A stretch of 56,934 nt of DNA from Caulobacter sp. SLTY (GTDB lineage: Bacteria > Pseudomonadota > Alphaproteobacteria > Caulobacterales > Caulobacteraceae): the NCBI RefSeq assembly GCF_009905535.1, contig NZ_JAAALA010000028.1, positions 1-56,934 on the forward strand, given 5' to 3'. Below, one piece after another: positions 25,523-34,931 of the stretch. The position numbers were made by a program, and so were the translations under genes. The notes beneath the pieces are model-generated. The model worked only from the letters and a program-made list of their open reading frames with translations, did not search any database and was not told the origin of the DNA. Position 1 is the stretch's first letter. The number at the start of each line of letters is the position of its first letter.

Positions 25523-25527
25523 CAACG

Positions 25528-25557
25528 AAAAAGGGCCCGGATTGCTCCGGGCCCTTT
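25528..25557 (-). terminator. Rho-independent terminator after exbD
   Basis: Minus-strand 12-bp perfect stem (AAAGGGCCCGGA / TCCGGGCCCTTT) with loop gcaa and a run of five T. Its hairpin core and loop are identical to the OmpA terminator at 426-453. Confidence 0.92.
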
Positions 25558-25578
25558 CGCGTCTTTCAGGCGTGAGCC

Positions 25579-26028
25579 CTACTCGATTTCTTCGTTGATG
25601 ATCCCGACCTTGAAGTAGCCGTTCTCCTGCAGGATGTTCAGCACTTCCATGAACTTGTCATAGGTCACGTCCGGTTGGGCCTGGAGGAACACGCGCTCCT
25701 CCTGGGGAACGCCGGTGACGCCCTTCTTGGTCATGTCGGCCGGAATGTCGGCCGGCAGATTCTCGAGGCGGGTCTGGACGCCGTCGATGAACAGGGCGCC
25801 GGTGTCCTGGATGAAGACGATGGTCGGATCCGGCGGCTTCTTCTCGCTCGGGGGCGGCGGGATGGCCGGGGGCAGGTCGATCGCGATCGACACCGTGGCC
25901 ATAGGCGCCGCGACCATGAAGATGATCAGCAGCACAAGCATGACGTCCACGAACGGCGTGACGTTGATCTCGGAGTTCTGACCGAGATCCCACTTCTTGC
26001 CGCCGCCGCCGCCGAGTTTCGCACCCAT
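25579..26028 (-). CDS. ExbD/TolR-family biopolymer transport protein
   Basis: A 149-residue inner-membrane protein of the TonB- or Tol-energising complex. After a Gly-rich start it has [23 protein letters not shown]: one membrane helix (about 25-46) with the essential Asp28 that takes part in proton flow. The periplasmic domain contains a Pro-rich linker ([16 protein letters not shown]) and the ExbD fold ([20 protein letters not shown]). The ribosome-binding site AAGGAG is optimal. No exbB or tonB gene is adjacent; it is a single-gene unit with its own terminator, divergent from the WD40-like gene, so its partner must be encoded elsewhere. It would serve the TonB receptors in this window in principle. 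Confidence 0.95.
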   Translation of the reverse strand: MGAKLGGGGGKKWDLGQNSEINVTPFVDVMLVLLIIFMVAAPMATVSIAIDLPPAIPPPPSEKKPPDPTIVFIQDTGALFIDGVQTRLENLPADIPADMTKKGVTGVPQEERVFLQAQPDVTYDKFMEVLNILQENGYFKVGIINEEIE

Positions 26029-26185
26029 TCGAACACTCCTTCGCGCGGTCCGTCGGCACGGCCCGCTGTCTTTGTTGCCTCACCCATTGCGCACGAGAGC
26101 CGGCTTGTAAAGCCTGTCTCGCGCACCGGGGGAATCTGAACGCCGCTCTGGCAAGGCGGGGTCCATCTGGTCTAAGCCGCCGATC

Positions 26186-27178
26186 ATGAACGCCCAATTC
26201 GACGCCTATGTGACCGCGGCCCTGTTCGACGCCAAGGGCATACCAATGTTCGCTCTCGGCGACGGGACCGTGCGCCTTGTAACGCTTGAAGGATTCATCA
26301 CGATTCAGGCCCACGACGGCGCGGTGCTGAGCGCCTGCGCCCACCCATCGGGCCAGGGGATGATCACCGGCGGGGACGACGGGAAGGTGGTCTGGACACG
26401 CGCGGAAGGCGATGAAATGGCCGCCACCGAAATTGCCAAGATCAAGGGCCGATGGATCGACGCCGTGGCCGCCAGCGCGGAATCGGGCCTGATCGCCTTC
26501 ACCGCCGGGCGCGACCTGCACGTCCGCGATTCGAAGGACGCCGCCTTCGAACGAACCTTCACCCATGACAAATCGGTGGCCGACGTCGCCTTCGATCCGA
26601 AGGGCCGCCGCCTGGCCGCCGCCACCTATGGCGGGGCCGCCCTCTGGTACGCGCGAATCGAGAAACAGCAGCCGCAGATGCTGAAATGGGCCGGCAGCCA
26701 CCAGCTGGTCCTGTGGAGCCCGGATGGCAAGTTCCTGATGAGTTCGATGCAGGAGAACAGTCTGCACGGCTGGCGCATGTCCGACTCCAAGGACATGCGG
26801 ATGGGCGGCTATCCGGCCAAGGTGAAGAGCCTGGCCTTCCTGTCCGGCGGGCTGATGCTGGCCACCGCCGGGGCCAACGGGGCGGTGATCTGGCCGTTCC
26901 AGGGCGCCAACGGCCCGATGGGCAAGGAAGCGGCGGAGATCGCCTACGACCAGGACGCCATGGTGGTCCGGGTCGCCGCCACGCCGGCCGGGGCCGTGCT
27001 GGCCGGGGGGCTGGACGATGGCCGAGTCTGGGCCTGCGAGCTCAAGAGCGGCCGGCGCGAGATGCTGAAGGCCGAGAAGGGTCCGCCGATCAGCGGCCTG
27101 GCCATCACCCCGGACGGACGCAGCGTCGCCTGGGGCGACGAGGACGGCGGCGCGGGGGTGCTCCCCAGCGGGCTCTAG
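26186..27178 (+). CDS. WD40 repeat-like beta-propeller protein
   Basis: A 330-residue protein with repeated segments of the WD40 type: GAVLSACAHPSGQGMITGGDDGKVVWTR, then DAVAASAESGLIAFTAGRDLHVRDS, SVADVAFDPKGRRLAAATYGGAALWYAR, HQLVLWSPDGKFLMSSMQENSLHGWRM, VKSLAFLSGGLMLATAGANGAVIWPF and a last one near SGLAITPDGRSVAWGDEDGGAGVL. About seven blades fit one propeller. There is no signal peptide, so it is cytoplasmic, probably a protein-interaction scaffold; no specific partner can be named. It is divergent from exbD over 157 bases, and its stop shares CTAG with the convergent 109-aa gene. Confidence 0.88.
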   Translation: MNAQFDAYVTAALFDAKGIPMFALGDGTVRLVTLEGFITIQAHDGAVLSACAHPSGQGMITGGDDGKVVWTRAEGDEMAATEIAKIKGRWIDAVAASAESGLIAFTAGRDLHVRDSKDAAFERTFTHDKSVADVAFDPKGRRLAAATYGGAALWYARIEKQQPQMLKWAGSHQLVLWSPDGKFLMSSMQENSLHGWRMSDSKDMRMGGYPAKVKSLAFLSGGLMLATAGANGAVIWPFQGANGPMGKEAAEIAYDQDAMVVRVAATPAGAVLAGGLDDGRVWACELKSGRREMLKAEKGPPISGLAITPDGRSVAWGDEDGGAGVLPSGL

Positions 27179-27504
27179 GCCTTGGGGGTCGCCGGGTCTG
27201 GCAGCAGGTTCTTGTCGGCGAAACTTTCCGCATAGGACTGCGGATCGACCCACTTGCGACCCGCCTTCTGCTCGGCGGCCAGGTGGGCGTCCCAATGACC
27301 CTTCACCCGCGCGCCGTAGTCGGGCGGCAGGCGCAGCACGCCCTCGATGACCTGCTCCCACGTCCCCTCGACCTTGAAGGTGGCCGAGAGCTTCGGCGCC
27401 ATCTCGGCCATCCGCCGGGCGCGTTCCTTGTCCAGCCGGCCGATCTTGGCCAGGATGTACATCTCGACCAGCTGCAGCAGCGGCTTGCCGTCATAGCGGC
27501 CCAT
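27175..27504 (-). CDS. Conserved-looking protein, unknown function (109 aa)
   Basis: A 109-residue soluble protein starting MGRYDGKPLLQLVEMYILAKIG. It is mostly helical and charged, with two segments resembling small acyl-binding or DUF proteins (LDKERARRMAEMAPKLSATF; YGARVKGHWDAHLAAEQKAGRKWVDPQSYAESFADKNLL), but I recognise no family. The ATG at 27504 has AAGGGA 6 bases before it; an open frame runs 32 codons further into the nitroreductase end. It follows the nitroreductase stop by 10 bases, so the two form an operon. Confidence 0.85.
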   Translation of the reverse strand: MGRYDGKPLLQLVEMYILAKIGRLDKERARRMAEMAPKLSATFKVEGTWEQVIEGVLRLPPDYGARVKGHWDAHLAAEQKAGRKWVDPQSYAESFADKNLLPDPATPKA

Positions 27505-27514
27505 AGCGATCCCT

Positions 27515-28177
27515 TCAGGCGAACCCGCGCATGTCGGCCCAGACGTCGAACGGATCGCGCCGAGTGCGCAGGCCGTTGATCGGAGCCGTCTCGTCCGCAT
27601 AGCCGAGCGCCATGCCCGAGAACAGCATGTGATCGTCGGGCAGGCCGACGAACTCGGCGAAGGTCTTGGGATAGCGGGCCCAGAACTCCTGGGCGCAGGT
27701 GGACAGGCCCCGCTCCACCGCCAGCAGCATCACCGTCTGCATATACATGCCGACGTCCGCCCACTGTGGCGGTCCCAGGTTGCGGTCGAGGCTGAAGAAC
27801 AGGCCCACCGGGGCGCCGAAGAACTGGGTGTTCTTGAACAGCTGGCCGATCCGGGCCGGCTTGTCCTCACGGGGGATGCCGAGGGTGGCGTAGAGGTCCT
27901 CGCCGCATTCGAACCGGCGGGTGCGGAAGGGGTCCCAGAGGTTGGCCGGATAGACGTCGTATTCCGGCTCCTCGCCGGACAGATTGGTCGCCACCTTGGC
28001 CTTGAAGGCCTCCAGTGGCTCGCCGGCCAAGGCATGGACCCGCCAGGGCTGCAGGTTGCCGCCGCTGGGCGCGCGGTGGGCGGCCTCGAGGATCTCGCGC
28101 ACCAGGGCGCCGGGGACGGGGTCGGGCTTGAAGGCGCGGATCGACACCCGGGCGGCGACAGCTTCGGTGACGTTCAT
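27515..28177 (-). CDS. Nitroreductase family FMN-dependent oxidoreductase
   Basis: A 220-residue flavoenzyme that reduces nitro compounds, quinones or similar acceptors with NAD(P)H. The N-terminal FMN-binding pattern RVSIRAFKPDPVP (10-22, Arg14) and APSGGNLQPWRV (36-47) are diagnostic. The central helix region (PPQWADVGMYMQTVMLLAVERGLSTCAQE) and the C-terminal GMALGYADETAPING complete the fold. The ATG at 28177 is chosen for its GGAG ribosome-binding site and family alignment; the longer frame starting at 28225 adds 16 residues without support. It is divergent from the truncated Pro/Glu-rich ORF near the mirror point. Confidence 0.95.
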   Translation of the reverse strand: MNVTEAVAARVSIRAFKPDPVPGALVREILEAAHRAPSGGNLQPWRVHALAGEPLEAFKAKVATNLSGEEPEYDVYPANLWDPFRTRRFECGEDLYATLGIPREDKPARIGQLFKNTQFFGAPVGLFFSLDRNLGPPQWADVGMYMQTVMLLAVERGLSTCAQEFWARYPKTFAEFVGLPDDHMLFSGMALGYADETAPINGLRTRRDPFDVWADMRGFA

Positions 28178-28258
28178 GCGGGGGCTCCAGCCAACCAAGA
28201 CAAGACGAGGCCGGCTGGTTACCATGGCGTCCTAACGTCATGGCAAGGGGCGCTGCGC

Positions 28259-28467
28259 TTGGCCGACCAGACTTCCGAGGACGAGGTTCCGGAAACGCCG
28301 CAGGCGCCGCCCGAACCCGAAACCTCCGCCCCCTGGTCCGGGCTGGAGCCGGGCGAGGATGCGGGACCGCCGCCGCGGGCCGAGCAGACGGACCTGCCGC
28401 CTAACGCCGCCCCGGCCGAGGTCGAGCCCCAGCCGGCGCCCGAACCCCCGCTGGCCATCGGGCCGCC
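28259..28467 (+). CDS. Pro/Glu-rich protein, N-terminal part, truncated at the mirror point
   Basis: About 69 codons from a TTG start (ribosome-binding site aagggg, 8 bases upstream): ADQTSEDEVPETPQAPPEPE..., acidic and Pro-rich, ending EPQPAPEPPLAIGPPA at the exact centre of the palindrome. The frame continues to 28534 in the mirrored sequence, but those residues are translated from the opposite strand and are not native. Low-complexity starts like this often precede a membrane or secreted domain; nothing more can be said. An in-frame ATG is not available. Confidence 0.55.
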
Positions 28468-28676
28468 GGCGGCCCGATGGCCAGCGGGGGTTCGGGCGCC
28501 GGCTGGGGCTCGACCTCGGCCGGGGCGGCGTTAGGCGGCAGGTCCGTCTGCTCGGCCCGCGGCGGCGGTCCCGCATCCTCGCCCGGCTCCAGCCCGGACC
28601 AGGGGGCGGAGGTTTCGGGTTCGGGCGGCGCCTGCGGCGTTTCCGGAACCTCGTCCTCGGAAGTCTGGTCGGCCAA
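28468..28676 (-). CDS. Mirror copy of the truncated Pro/Glu-rich ORF
   Basis: Reverse-complement copy of 28259-28467; the two reading frames collide head-on at the mirror point, each running on into antisense of the other (to 28401 on this strand). Confidence 0.5.
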
Positions 28677-28757
28677 GCGCAGCGCCCCTTGCCATGACGT
28701 TAGGACGCCATGGTAACCAGCCGGCCTCGTCTTGTCTTGGTTGGCTGGAGCCCCCGC

Positions 28758-29420
28758 ATGAACGTCACCGAAGCTGTCGCCGCCCGGGTGTCGATCCGCG
28801 CCTTCAAGCCCGACCCCGTCCCCGGCGCCCTGGTGCGCGAGATCCTCGAGGCCGCCCACCGCGCGCCCAGCGGCGGCAACCTGCAGCCCTGGCGGGTCCA
28901 TGCCTTGGCCGGCGAGCCACTGGAGGCCTTCAAGGCCAAGGTGGCGACCAATCTGTCCGGCGAGGAGCCGGAATACGACGTCTATCCGGCCAACCTCTGG
29001 GACCCCTTCCGCACCCGCCGGTTCGAATGCGGCGAGGACCTCTACGCCACCCTCGGCATCCCCCGTGAGGACAAGCCGGCCCGGATCGGCCAGCTGTTCA
29101 AGAACACCCAGTTCTTCGGCGCCCCGGTGGGCCTGTTCTTCAGCCTCGACCGCAACCTGGGACCGCCACAGTGGGCGGACGTCGGCATGTATATGCAGAC
29201 GGTGATGCTGCTGGCGGTGGAGCGGGGCCTGTCCACCTGCGCCCAGGAGTTCTGGGCCCGCTATCCCAAGACCTTCGCCGAGTTCGTCGGCCTGCCCGAC
29301 GATCACATGCTGTTCTCGGGCATGGCGCTCGGCTATGCGGACGAGACGGCTCCGATCAACGGCCTGCGCACTCGGCGCGATCCGTTCGACGTCTGGGCCG
29401 ACATGCGCGGGTTCGCCTGA
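28758..29420 (+). CDS. Nitroreductase family oxidoreductase (mirror copy)
   Basis: Identical 220-residue FMN enzyme to 27515-28177 (SIRAF and APSGGNLQPW motifs). Followed 10 bases later by the 109-aa gene copy. Confidence 0.92.
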   Translation: MNVTEAVAARVSIRAFKPDPVPGALVREILEAAHRAPSGGNLQPWRVHALAGEPLEAFKAKVATNLSGEEPEYDVYPANLWDPFRTRRFECGEDLYATLGIPREDKPARIGQLFKNTQFFGAPVGLFFSLDRNLGPPQWADVGMYMQTVMLLAVERGLSTCAQEFWARYPKTFAEFVGLPDDHMLFSGMALGYADETAPINGLRTRRDPFDVWADMRGFA

Positions 29421-29430
29421 AGGGATCGCT

Positions 29431-29760
29431 ATGGGCCGCTATGACGGCAAGCCGCTGCTGCAGCTGGTCGAGATGTACATCCTGGCCAAGATCGGCCGGC
29501 TGGACAAGGAACGCGCCCGGCGGATGGCCGAGATGGCGCCGAAGCTCTCGGCCACCTTCAAGGTCGAGGGGACGTGGGAGCAGGTCATCGAGGGCGTGCT
29601 GCGCCTGCCGCCCGACTACGGCGCGCGGGTGAAGGGTCATTGGGACGCCCACCTGGCCGCCGAGCAGAAGGCGGGTCGCAAGTGGGTCGATCCGCAGTCC
29701 TATGCGGAAAGTTTCGCCGACAAGAACCTGCTGCCAGACCCGGCGACCCCCAAGGCCTAG
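29431..29760 (+). CDS. 109-aa protein of unknown function (mirror copy)
   Basis: Identical to 27175-27504. Shares CTAG at its stop with the convergent WD40-like copy. Confidence 0.82.
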   Translation: MGRYDGKPLLQLVEMYILAKIGRLDKERARRMAEMAPKLSATFKVEGTWEQVIEGVLRLPPDYGARVKGHWDAHLAAEQKAGRKWVDPQSYAESFADKNLLPDPATPKA

Positions 29761-30749
29761 AGCCCGCTGGGGAGCACCCCCGCGCCGCCGTCCTCGTCGC
29801 CCCAGGCGACGCTGCGTCCGTCCGGGGTGATGGCCAGGCCGCTGATCGGCGGACCCTTCTCGGCCTTCAGCATCTCGCGCCGGCCGCTCTTGAGCTCGCA
29901 GGCCCAGACTCGGCCATCGTCCAGCCCCCCGGCCAGCACGGCCCCGGCCGGCGTGGCGGCGACCCGGACCACCATGGCGTCCTGGTCGTAGGCGATCTCC
30001 GCCGCTTCCTTGCCCATCGGGCCGTTGGCGCCCTGGAACGGCCAGATCACCGCCCCGTTGGCCCCGGCGGTGGCCAGCATCAGCCCGCCGGACAGGAAGG
30101 CCAGGCTCTTCACCTTGGCCGGATAGCCGCCCATCCGCATGTCCTTGGAGTCGGACATGCGCCAGCCGTGCAGACTGTTCTCCTGCATCGAACTCATCAG
30201 GAACTTGCCATCCGGGCTCCACAGGACCAGCTGGTGGCTGCCGGCCCATTTCAGCATCTGCGGCTGCTGTTTCTCGATTCGCGCGTACCAGAGGGCGGCC
30301 CCGCCATAGGTGGCGGCGGCCAGGCGGCGGCCCTTCGGATCGAAGGCGACGTCGGCCACCGATTTGTCATGGGTGAAGGTTCGTTCGAAGGCGGCGTCCT
30401 TCGAATCGCGGACGTGCAGGTCGCGCCCGGCGGTGAAGGCGATCAGGCCCGATTCCGCGCTGGCGGCCACGGCGTCGATCCATCGGCCCTTGATCTTGGC
30501 AATTTCGGTGGCGGCCATTTCATCGCCTTCCGCGCGTGTCCAGACCACCTTCCCGTCGTCCCCGCCGGTGATCATCCCCTGGCCCGATGGGTGGGCGCAG
30601 GCGCTCAGCACCGCGCCGTCGTGGGCCTGAATCGTGATGAATCCTTCAAGCGTTACAAGGCGCACGGTCCCGTCGCCGAGAGCGAACATTGGTATGCCCT
30701 TGGCGTCGAACAGGGCCGCGGTCACATAGGCGTCGAATTGGGCGTTCAT
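29757..30749 (-). CDS. WD40 repeat-like protein (mirror copy)
   Basis: Identical 330-residue beta-propeller protein to 26186-27178, with the same blades and no signal peptide. Confidence 0.86.
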   Translation of the reverse strand: MNAQFDAYVTAALFDAKGIPMFALGDGTVRLVTLEGFITIQAHDGAVLSACAHPSGQGMITGGDDGKVVWTRAEGDEMAATEIAKIKGRWIDAVAASAESGLIAFTAGRDLHVRDSKDAAFERTFTHDKSVADVAFDPKGRRLAAATYGGAALWYARIEKQQPQMLKWAGSHQLVLWSPDGKFLMSSMQENSLHGWRMSDSKDMRMGGYPAKVKSLAFLSGGLMLATAGANGAVIWPFQGANGPMGKEAAEIAYDQDAMVVRVAATPAGAVLAGGLDDGRVWACELKSGRREMLKAEKGPPISGLAITPDGRSVAWGDEDGGAGVLPSGL

Positions 30750-30906
30750 GATCGGCGGCTTAGACCAGATGGACCCCGCCTTGCCAGAGCGGCGTTCAGA
30801 TTCCCCCGGTGCGCGAGACAGGCTTTACAAGCCGGCTCTCGTGCGCAATGGGTGAGGCAACAAAGACAGCGGGCCGTGCCGACGGACCGCGCGAAGGAGT
30901 GTTCGA

Positions 30907-31356
30907 ATGGGTGCGAAACTCGGCGGCGGCGGCGGCAAGAAGTGGGATCTCGGTCAGAACTCCGAGATCAACGTCACGCCGTTCGTGGACGTCATGCTTG
31001 TGCTGCTGATCATCTTCATGGTCGCGGCGCCTATGGCCACGGTGTCGATCGCGATCGACCTGCCCCCGGCCATCCCGCCGCCCCCGAGCGAGAAGAAGCC
31101 GCCGGATCCGACCATCGTCTTCATCCAGGACACCGGCGCCCTGTTCATCGACGGCGTCCAGACCCGCCTCGAGAATCTGCCGGCCGACATTCCGGCCGAC
31201 ATGACCAAGAAGGGCGTCACCGGCGTTCCCCAGGAGGAGCGCGTGTTCCTCCAGGCCCAACCGGACGTGACCTATGACAAGTTCATGGAAGTGCTGAACA
31301 TCCTGCAGGAGAACGGCTACTTCAAGGTCGGGATCATCAACGAAGAAATCGAGTAG
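30907..31356 (+). CDS. ExbD/TolR-family transport protein (mirror copy)
   Basis: Identical to 25579-26028: one membrane helix with Asp28 and a periplasmic ExbD domain; AAGGAG ribosome-binding site. Confidence 0.93.
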   Translation: MGAKLGGGGGKKWDLGQNSEINVTPFVDVMLVLLIIFMVAAPMATVSIAIDLPPAIPPPPSEKKPPDPTIVFIQDTGALFIDGVQTRLENLPADIPADMTKKGVTGVPQEERVFLQAQPDVTYDKFMEVLNILQENGYFKVGIINEEIE

Positions 31357-31377
31357 GGCTCACGCCTGAAAGACGCG

Positions 31378-31407
31378 AAAGGGCCCGGAGCAATCCGGGC
31401 CCTTTTT
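31378..31407 (+). terminator. Rho-independent terminator after exbD (mirror copy)
   Basis: Twelve-bp stem with gcaa loop and five T; reverse complement of 25528-25557. Confidence 0.9.
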
Positions 31408-31412
31408 CGTTG

Positions 31413-31583
31413 CCCCCTCCCCCCGCTTCGCGGGGGGAGGACCGCTCTGGAGCGCTCAGCGACAGAGCAGGAGGGGGGCAAGTCCGTTTCAGGAGGAACC
31501 TCCCTACCGCCGGTGGGGCCCGCCTCCTGGTTTCTCGCTTAGGCTCGAAACCTGTCCTCCTCCCGCTTCGCGGGGGGAGAGCG
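31413..31583. repeat. Four-hairpin intergenic repeat copy 2 (mirror)
   Basis: Reverse complement of 25352-25522, so the hairpins appear in the order D-C-B-A on the plus strand. Confidence 0.78.
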
Positions 31584-31604
31584 AAGCGCCTGAAGTCTCG
31601 CCCC

Positions 31605-32669
31605 CTAAGCCACGCACCCCTCGAAGCCGGCGCGCAGGGCCGCTTCGTCCAGGTCGCGGCCGATGAACACCATGCGGCTGTAGCGCTGGTCCTTGTCGGT
31701 CCAATCGCGCTGGTAGTCGCCTTCCAGGATCATGTGCACCGCCTGGAAGACCAGCCGGCGGTTGTCGCCCTTGATGTCCAGGATGCCTTTGGCCCGCAGG
31801 ATGTCGACGCCCTTCTCGGCCAGCAGCTGGTTCAGCCAGTTCGTCACCTTGATGCCGTCGAGCGGCTTCTGCGAGGTCAGGCTGATGCCCTTGATCCCGG
31901 CCTCGGCGGCGTGGTCGTGGACATGGTCATGTCCGTGATCGTGGTGGTGATGGTCGTGCCCGTGGTCGTGCTCGCAATGCTCATCGTGCACATGGCCTTC
32001 CTCGCCGTGGGCGGGGTTGAGGAATTCCGGGGCGATGTCGGTGATCCGGTCCAAGTCGAAGCTGTGGCGGCCGAGGATGGCGTCCAGGGGAACCTGGCTG
32101 CGGGTGGTGCGGTGGATCGGGGCCAGGGGGTTGATCTTGCGGATGGAGGCCTCGACGGCCTTCAGCTCGGCCTCGGTCACCAGATCGGTCTTGTTGAGCA
32201 CGATCTGGTCGGCGAAGGCGATCTGCTCGACGGCCTCTTTGGAGTCGGCCAGGCGAAGCGGCAGGTGCTTGGCGTCGACCACGGTGGTTACCGAATCCAG
32301 CTGGGTCCGGGCCTTTACATCGTCATCCACGAAGAAGGTCTGGGCCACCGGGCCGGGATCGGCCAGGCCGGTGGTCTCCACGATGATGGCATCGAAGCCG
32401 CCTTTGCGCTTCATCAGGCCCGAGAGCACCCGGATCAGGTCGCCGCGCACCGTGCAGCAGACGCACCCGTTGTTCATCTCGAACACTTCCTCGTCGGCGC
32501 CGACCACCAGGTCGTTGTCGATGCCCACCTCGCCGAACTCGTTGACGATCACGGCGTAGCGCTTGCCGTGGTCCTCGGTGAGGATGCGGTTGAGCAAGGT
32601 GGTCTTGCCGGCGCCGAGGTAGCCGGTGAGGACAGTGACGGGGGTCTTGGAAGCGGTCGAGGACGTCAT
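31605..32669 (-). CDS. COG0523 GTP-binding metal chaperone (mirror copy)
   Basis: Identical to 24266-25330: Walker [18 protein letters not shown] and the 16-histidine loop. Confidence 0.93.
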   Translation of the reverse strand: MTSSTASKTPVTVLTGYLGAGKTTLLNRILTEDHGKRYAVIVNEFGEVGIDNDLVVGADEEVFEMNNGCVCCTVRGDLIRVLSGLMKRKGGFDAIIVETTGLADPGPVAQTFFVDDDVKARTQLDSVTTVVDAKHLPLRLADSKEAVEQIAFADQIVLNKTDLVTEAELKAVEASIRKINPLAPIHRTTRSQVPLDAILGRHSFDLDRITDIAPEFLNPAHGEEGHVHDEHCEHDHGHDHHHHDHGHDHVHDHAAEAGIKGISLTSQKPLDGIKVTNWLNQLLAEKGVDILRAKGILDIKGDNRRLVFQAVHMILEGDYQRDWTDKDQRYSRMVFIGRDLDEAALRAGFEGCVA

Positions 32670-32687
32670 CGCGCCTATCTAGGGGTT

Positions 32688-32715
32688 CGCGCGCCGTTGT
32701 GAAACGGGTCGCGCG
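32688..32715. repeat. Intercistronic hairpin (mirror copy)
   Basis: Reverse complement of the 11-bp bulged hairpin at 24220-24247. Confidence 0.6.
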
Positions 32716-32725
32716 CTTCCCTGAT

Positions 32726-33346
32726 CTATAGATCGAACAGCACCACCGCCCCGGCCATCAGGATCAGCGCCCAGCCGAGGATCATCGACTCCCGTTCCTG
32801 CAGGGCGTCCAGGCGGATGAAGCGGGCGCCCGCCAGGGTCAGGCCGGTGAACAGCAGCATGGCTCCCACCGTGGCGGTCAGCAGCACAAAACTGAGCAGG
32901 GCGAAGGCCGGCCAGCCGTGCTTGATGGCGGTGGTATAGACCCCGAAATAGGCCTCGCAGGGCGACAGGGTCAGCAGCAGCACCAGACCGGCGATCGCCG
33001 CCCGATCGGAGAGGTAGCGGCGCGGCGCCTCCGGATGCCGGTGGGCCTGGCGGGTCAGGCAGAAGACGCCCAGCGCCACCAGCAGGCCCGCCACCAGCCA
33101 TTTGAAATAGCGGTCCAGCTCCGGCGCGGCGGCCATGCCCACGGCCACCACCACGGCCCCGATCAGCACGGTGAAGGCCACATGGCCGACGCTGGCCAGG
33201 GCGGCGACGCCCAGGGTCTTGCGCGCCGTCCAGCCCTGCTCGCGCCCGACCAGCACGAAGGGCAGCCAATGGGTCGGCAGGATCGCGTGCATGAAAGCCA
33301 CGAAGAAGCCGGCGGCGGCCAGGGAGGCGAGGACGGTCAGGGTCAC
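32726..33346 (-). CDS. Putative metal-transport membrane protein, 206 aa (mirror copy)
   Basis: Identical to 23589-24209: GTG start, six helices, H-x5-H in the first helix. Confidence 0.78.
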   Translation of the reverse strand: MTLTVLASLAAAGFFVAFMHAILPTHWLPFVLVGREQGWTARKTLGVAALASVGHVAFTVLIGAVVVAVGMAAAPELDRYFKWLVAGLLVALGVFCLTRQAHRHPEAPRRYLSDRAAIAGLVLLLTLSPCEAYFGVYTTAIKHGWPAFALLSFVLLTATVGAMLLFTGLTLAGARFIRLDALQERESMILGWALILMAGAVVLFDL

Positions 33347-33362
33347 GGGCGGGCTATAGCCT

Positions 33363-33375
33363 GTTACATTGTAAC
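33363..33375. promoter_or_regulatory. Zur-like operator GTTACATTGTAAC (mirror copy)
   Basis: Reverse complement of the palindrome at 23560-23572. Confidence 0.6.
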
Positions 33376-33451
33376 GCGCCAGCGGGCATCGGCGTCGGCT
33401 TTACTTTCACGCTCCGCCGGTCGAGCCTTGGTTCGACGATGGGGGTGATCC

Positions 33452-33790
33452 ATGGTGTTCTGGTGGACCGGGCGGGGCTTTCTGGTGCTGCTGACGGTAA
33501 TCGGCGTCTTCGGGGCGTTCGGCGCGATCGTCAGCTTCTCGACCGGTGGCCAGGGCATGGAGCGCTGGCCCTGGCTGTGGGGTGTCGGCTGGTTTCTGGC
33601 GGCGGCGGTGAACTGGTATGCGGGCTGCCGGCTCAACATGCGGCCGCTCGATCCACGCAAGGGCCACACCACCGGCCGGTTCCGCTATCCGGCCCGGCAC
33701 CGATTCTGCGGCCTGCCCATGGAAACCTGGTCGCTACCCGCCCTGGCGCTGGGCCTGTTTCTGCTGGTCGTGGGGCTGCGGCCGGCCTGA
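33452..33790 (+). CDS. 112-aa membrane protein, unknown function (mirror copy)
   Basis: Identical to 23145-23483, three probable membrane helices. Confidence 0.72.
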   Translation: MVFWWTGRGFLVLLTVIGVFGAFGAIVSFSTGGQGMERWPWLWGVGWFLAAAVNWYAGCRLNMRPLDPRKGHTTGRFRYPARHRFCGLPMETWSLPALALGLFLLVVGLRPA

Positions 33791-33808
33791 AAGCCTGTCC
33801 CGCGAGCG

Positions 33809-33836
33809 TTGACTCAGGCGAGTCCCTCTGTATAAG
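33809..33836 (+). promoter_or_regulatory. rplU-rpmA promoter (mirror copy)
   Basis: TTGACT (33809-33814), 16 bases, TATAAG (33831-33836), read directly on the plus strand. Confidence 0.72.
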
Positions 33837-33909
33837 ACGCGACCCTTCGCTCGCGGGCCCCGTCCGCGGGCGCATTCGTTTTTTGCTATCTCACGTTCAG
33901 GACGGACCG

Positions 33910-34575
33910 ATGTACGCGGTGATCAAAACCGGCGGCAAGCAATACCGGGTCTCCCCCGGTGACCTGCTGGTTGTCGAAAAACTGGCTGGTGAACCCGGCG
34001 CTGAAGTTTCCTTCGACCAAGTCCTGATGCTGGGCGATGGCGACACGGTCACCGTGGGCGCCCCGATGGTGGCCGGCGCCGCCGTCACCGCGACCCTGGT
34101 CGAGACCCGCAAGGGCGAGAAGGTGAAGGTCTTCAAGAAGATCCGCCGCCAGGGCTACCGCCGCACCCGCGGCCACCGCCAGCAAGAGACTGTCCTGCGC
34201 GTTACCGCCATCGGCGACGCCAAGTGGGACGGCAAGGTGGACCTGACCACCAAGGCCGAGCTGAACGCCCGCTCGCGCGGCCTGAAGCTGCCGGAATTCG
34301 CCGAAAAGGCCGAGGCCGCCCCAGCGCCCGCGCCCGCGCCGAAGAAGGCGACCAAGGCCAAGGCCGTGGTGACCGAGGAAGAAACCATCGTGGCCGCCGA
34401 GGCTCCGGTCGTTGAAGCCGCCGCCGCCGCTCCCGAAGTGGAAGTGAAGGACGAGGCTCCGAAGGCCAAGAAGGCCGCCGCTCCGAAGGCCGCCAAGGCC
34501 GAAGACGGTGACGCCGCCCCCGCCAAGAAGGCCGCCCCGAAAAAGGCCGCCAAGAAGGACGCCGACGAAGCCTAA
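33910..34575 (+). CDS. 50S ribosomal protein L21 (mirror copy)
   Basis: Identical 221-residue L21 to 22360-23025, including the Ala/Lys-rich tail after residue 103. Confidence 0.96.
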   Translation: MYAVIKTGGKQYRVSPGDLLVVEKLAGEPGAEVSFDQVLMLGDGDTVTVGAPMVAGAAVTATLVETRKGEKVKVFKKIRRQGYRRTRGHRQQETVLRVTAIGDAKWDGKVDLTTKAELNARSRGLKLPEFAEKAEAAPAPAPAPKKATKAKAVVTEEETIVAAEAPVVEAAAAAPEVEVKDEAPKAKKAAAPKAAKAEDGDAAPAKKAAPKKAAKKDADEA

Positions 34576-34606
34576 GGGCCTCGTCGATAGAGGATAGGAG
34601 AGCGAT

Positions 34607-34879
34607 ATGGCTCACAAGAAATCAGGCGGCTCCTCGCGCAACGGGCGCGACTCGGCCGGCCGCCGTCTCGGCGTGAAGAAGTTCGGCGGCGAAGCTGTGC
34701 TCGCCGGCAACATCATCGTGCGCCAGCGCGGCACCAAGTTCTGGCCGGGCGACAACGTCGGCATCGGCAAGGACCACACCCTCTTTGCCCTCGAAACCGG
34801 CAACGTGAAGTTCGTAACCAAGAAGAACGACCGCACCTACGCGACGGTGGTTCCGAAGATGGCTGAAGCCGCCGAGTAA
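34607..34879 (+). CDS. 50S ribosomal protein L27 (mirror copy)
   Basis: Identical 90-residue L27 to 22056-22328; two identical rplU-rpmA operons in one genome would be unusual, which supports an artefact. Confidence 0.97.
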   Translation: MAHKKSGGSSRNGRDSAGRRLGVKKFGGEAVLAGNIIVRQRGTKFWPGDNVGIGKDHTLFALETGNVKFVTKKNDRTYATVVPKMAEAAE

Positions 34880-34931
34880 GGCGCAAGCCACCCTCCGGAT
34901 CGCCGAAAAGCGTTCCGGACCTAGAGCTTCC

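Noticed and set aside
28259..28534. A complete Pro-rich protein crossing the centre
   Set aside because: Residues after the mirror point are translated from the reverse complement of the same DNA.
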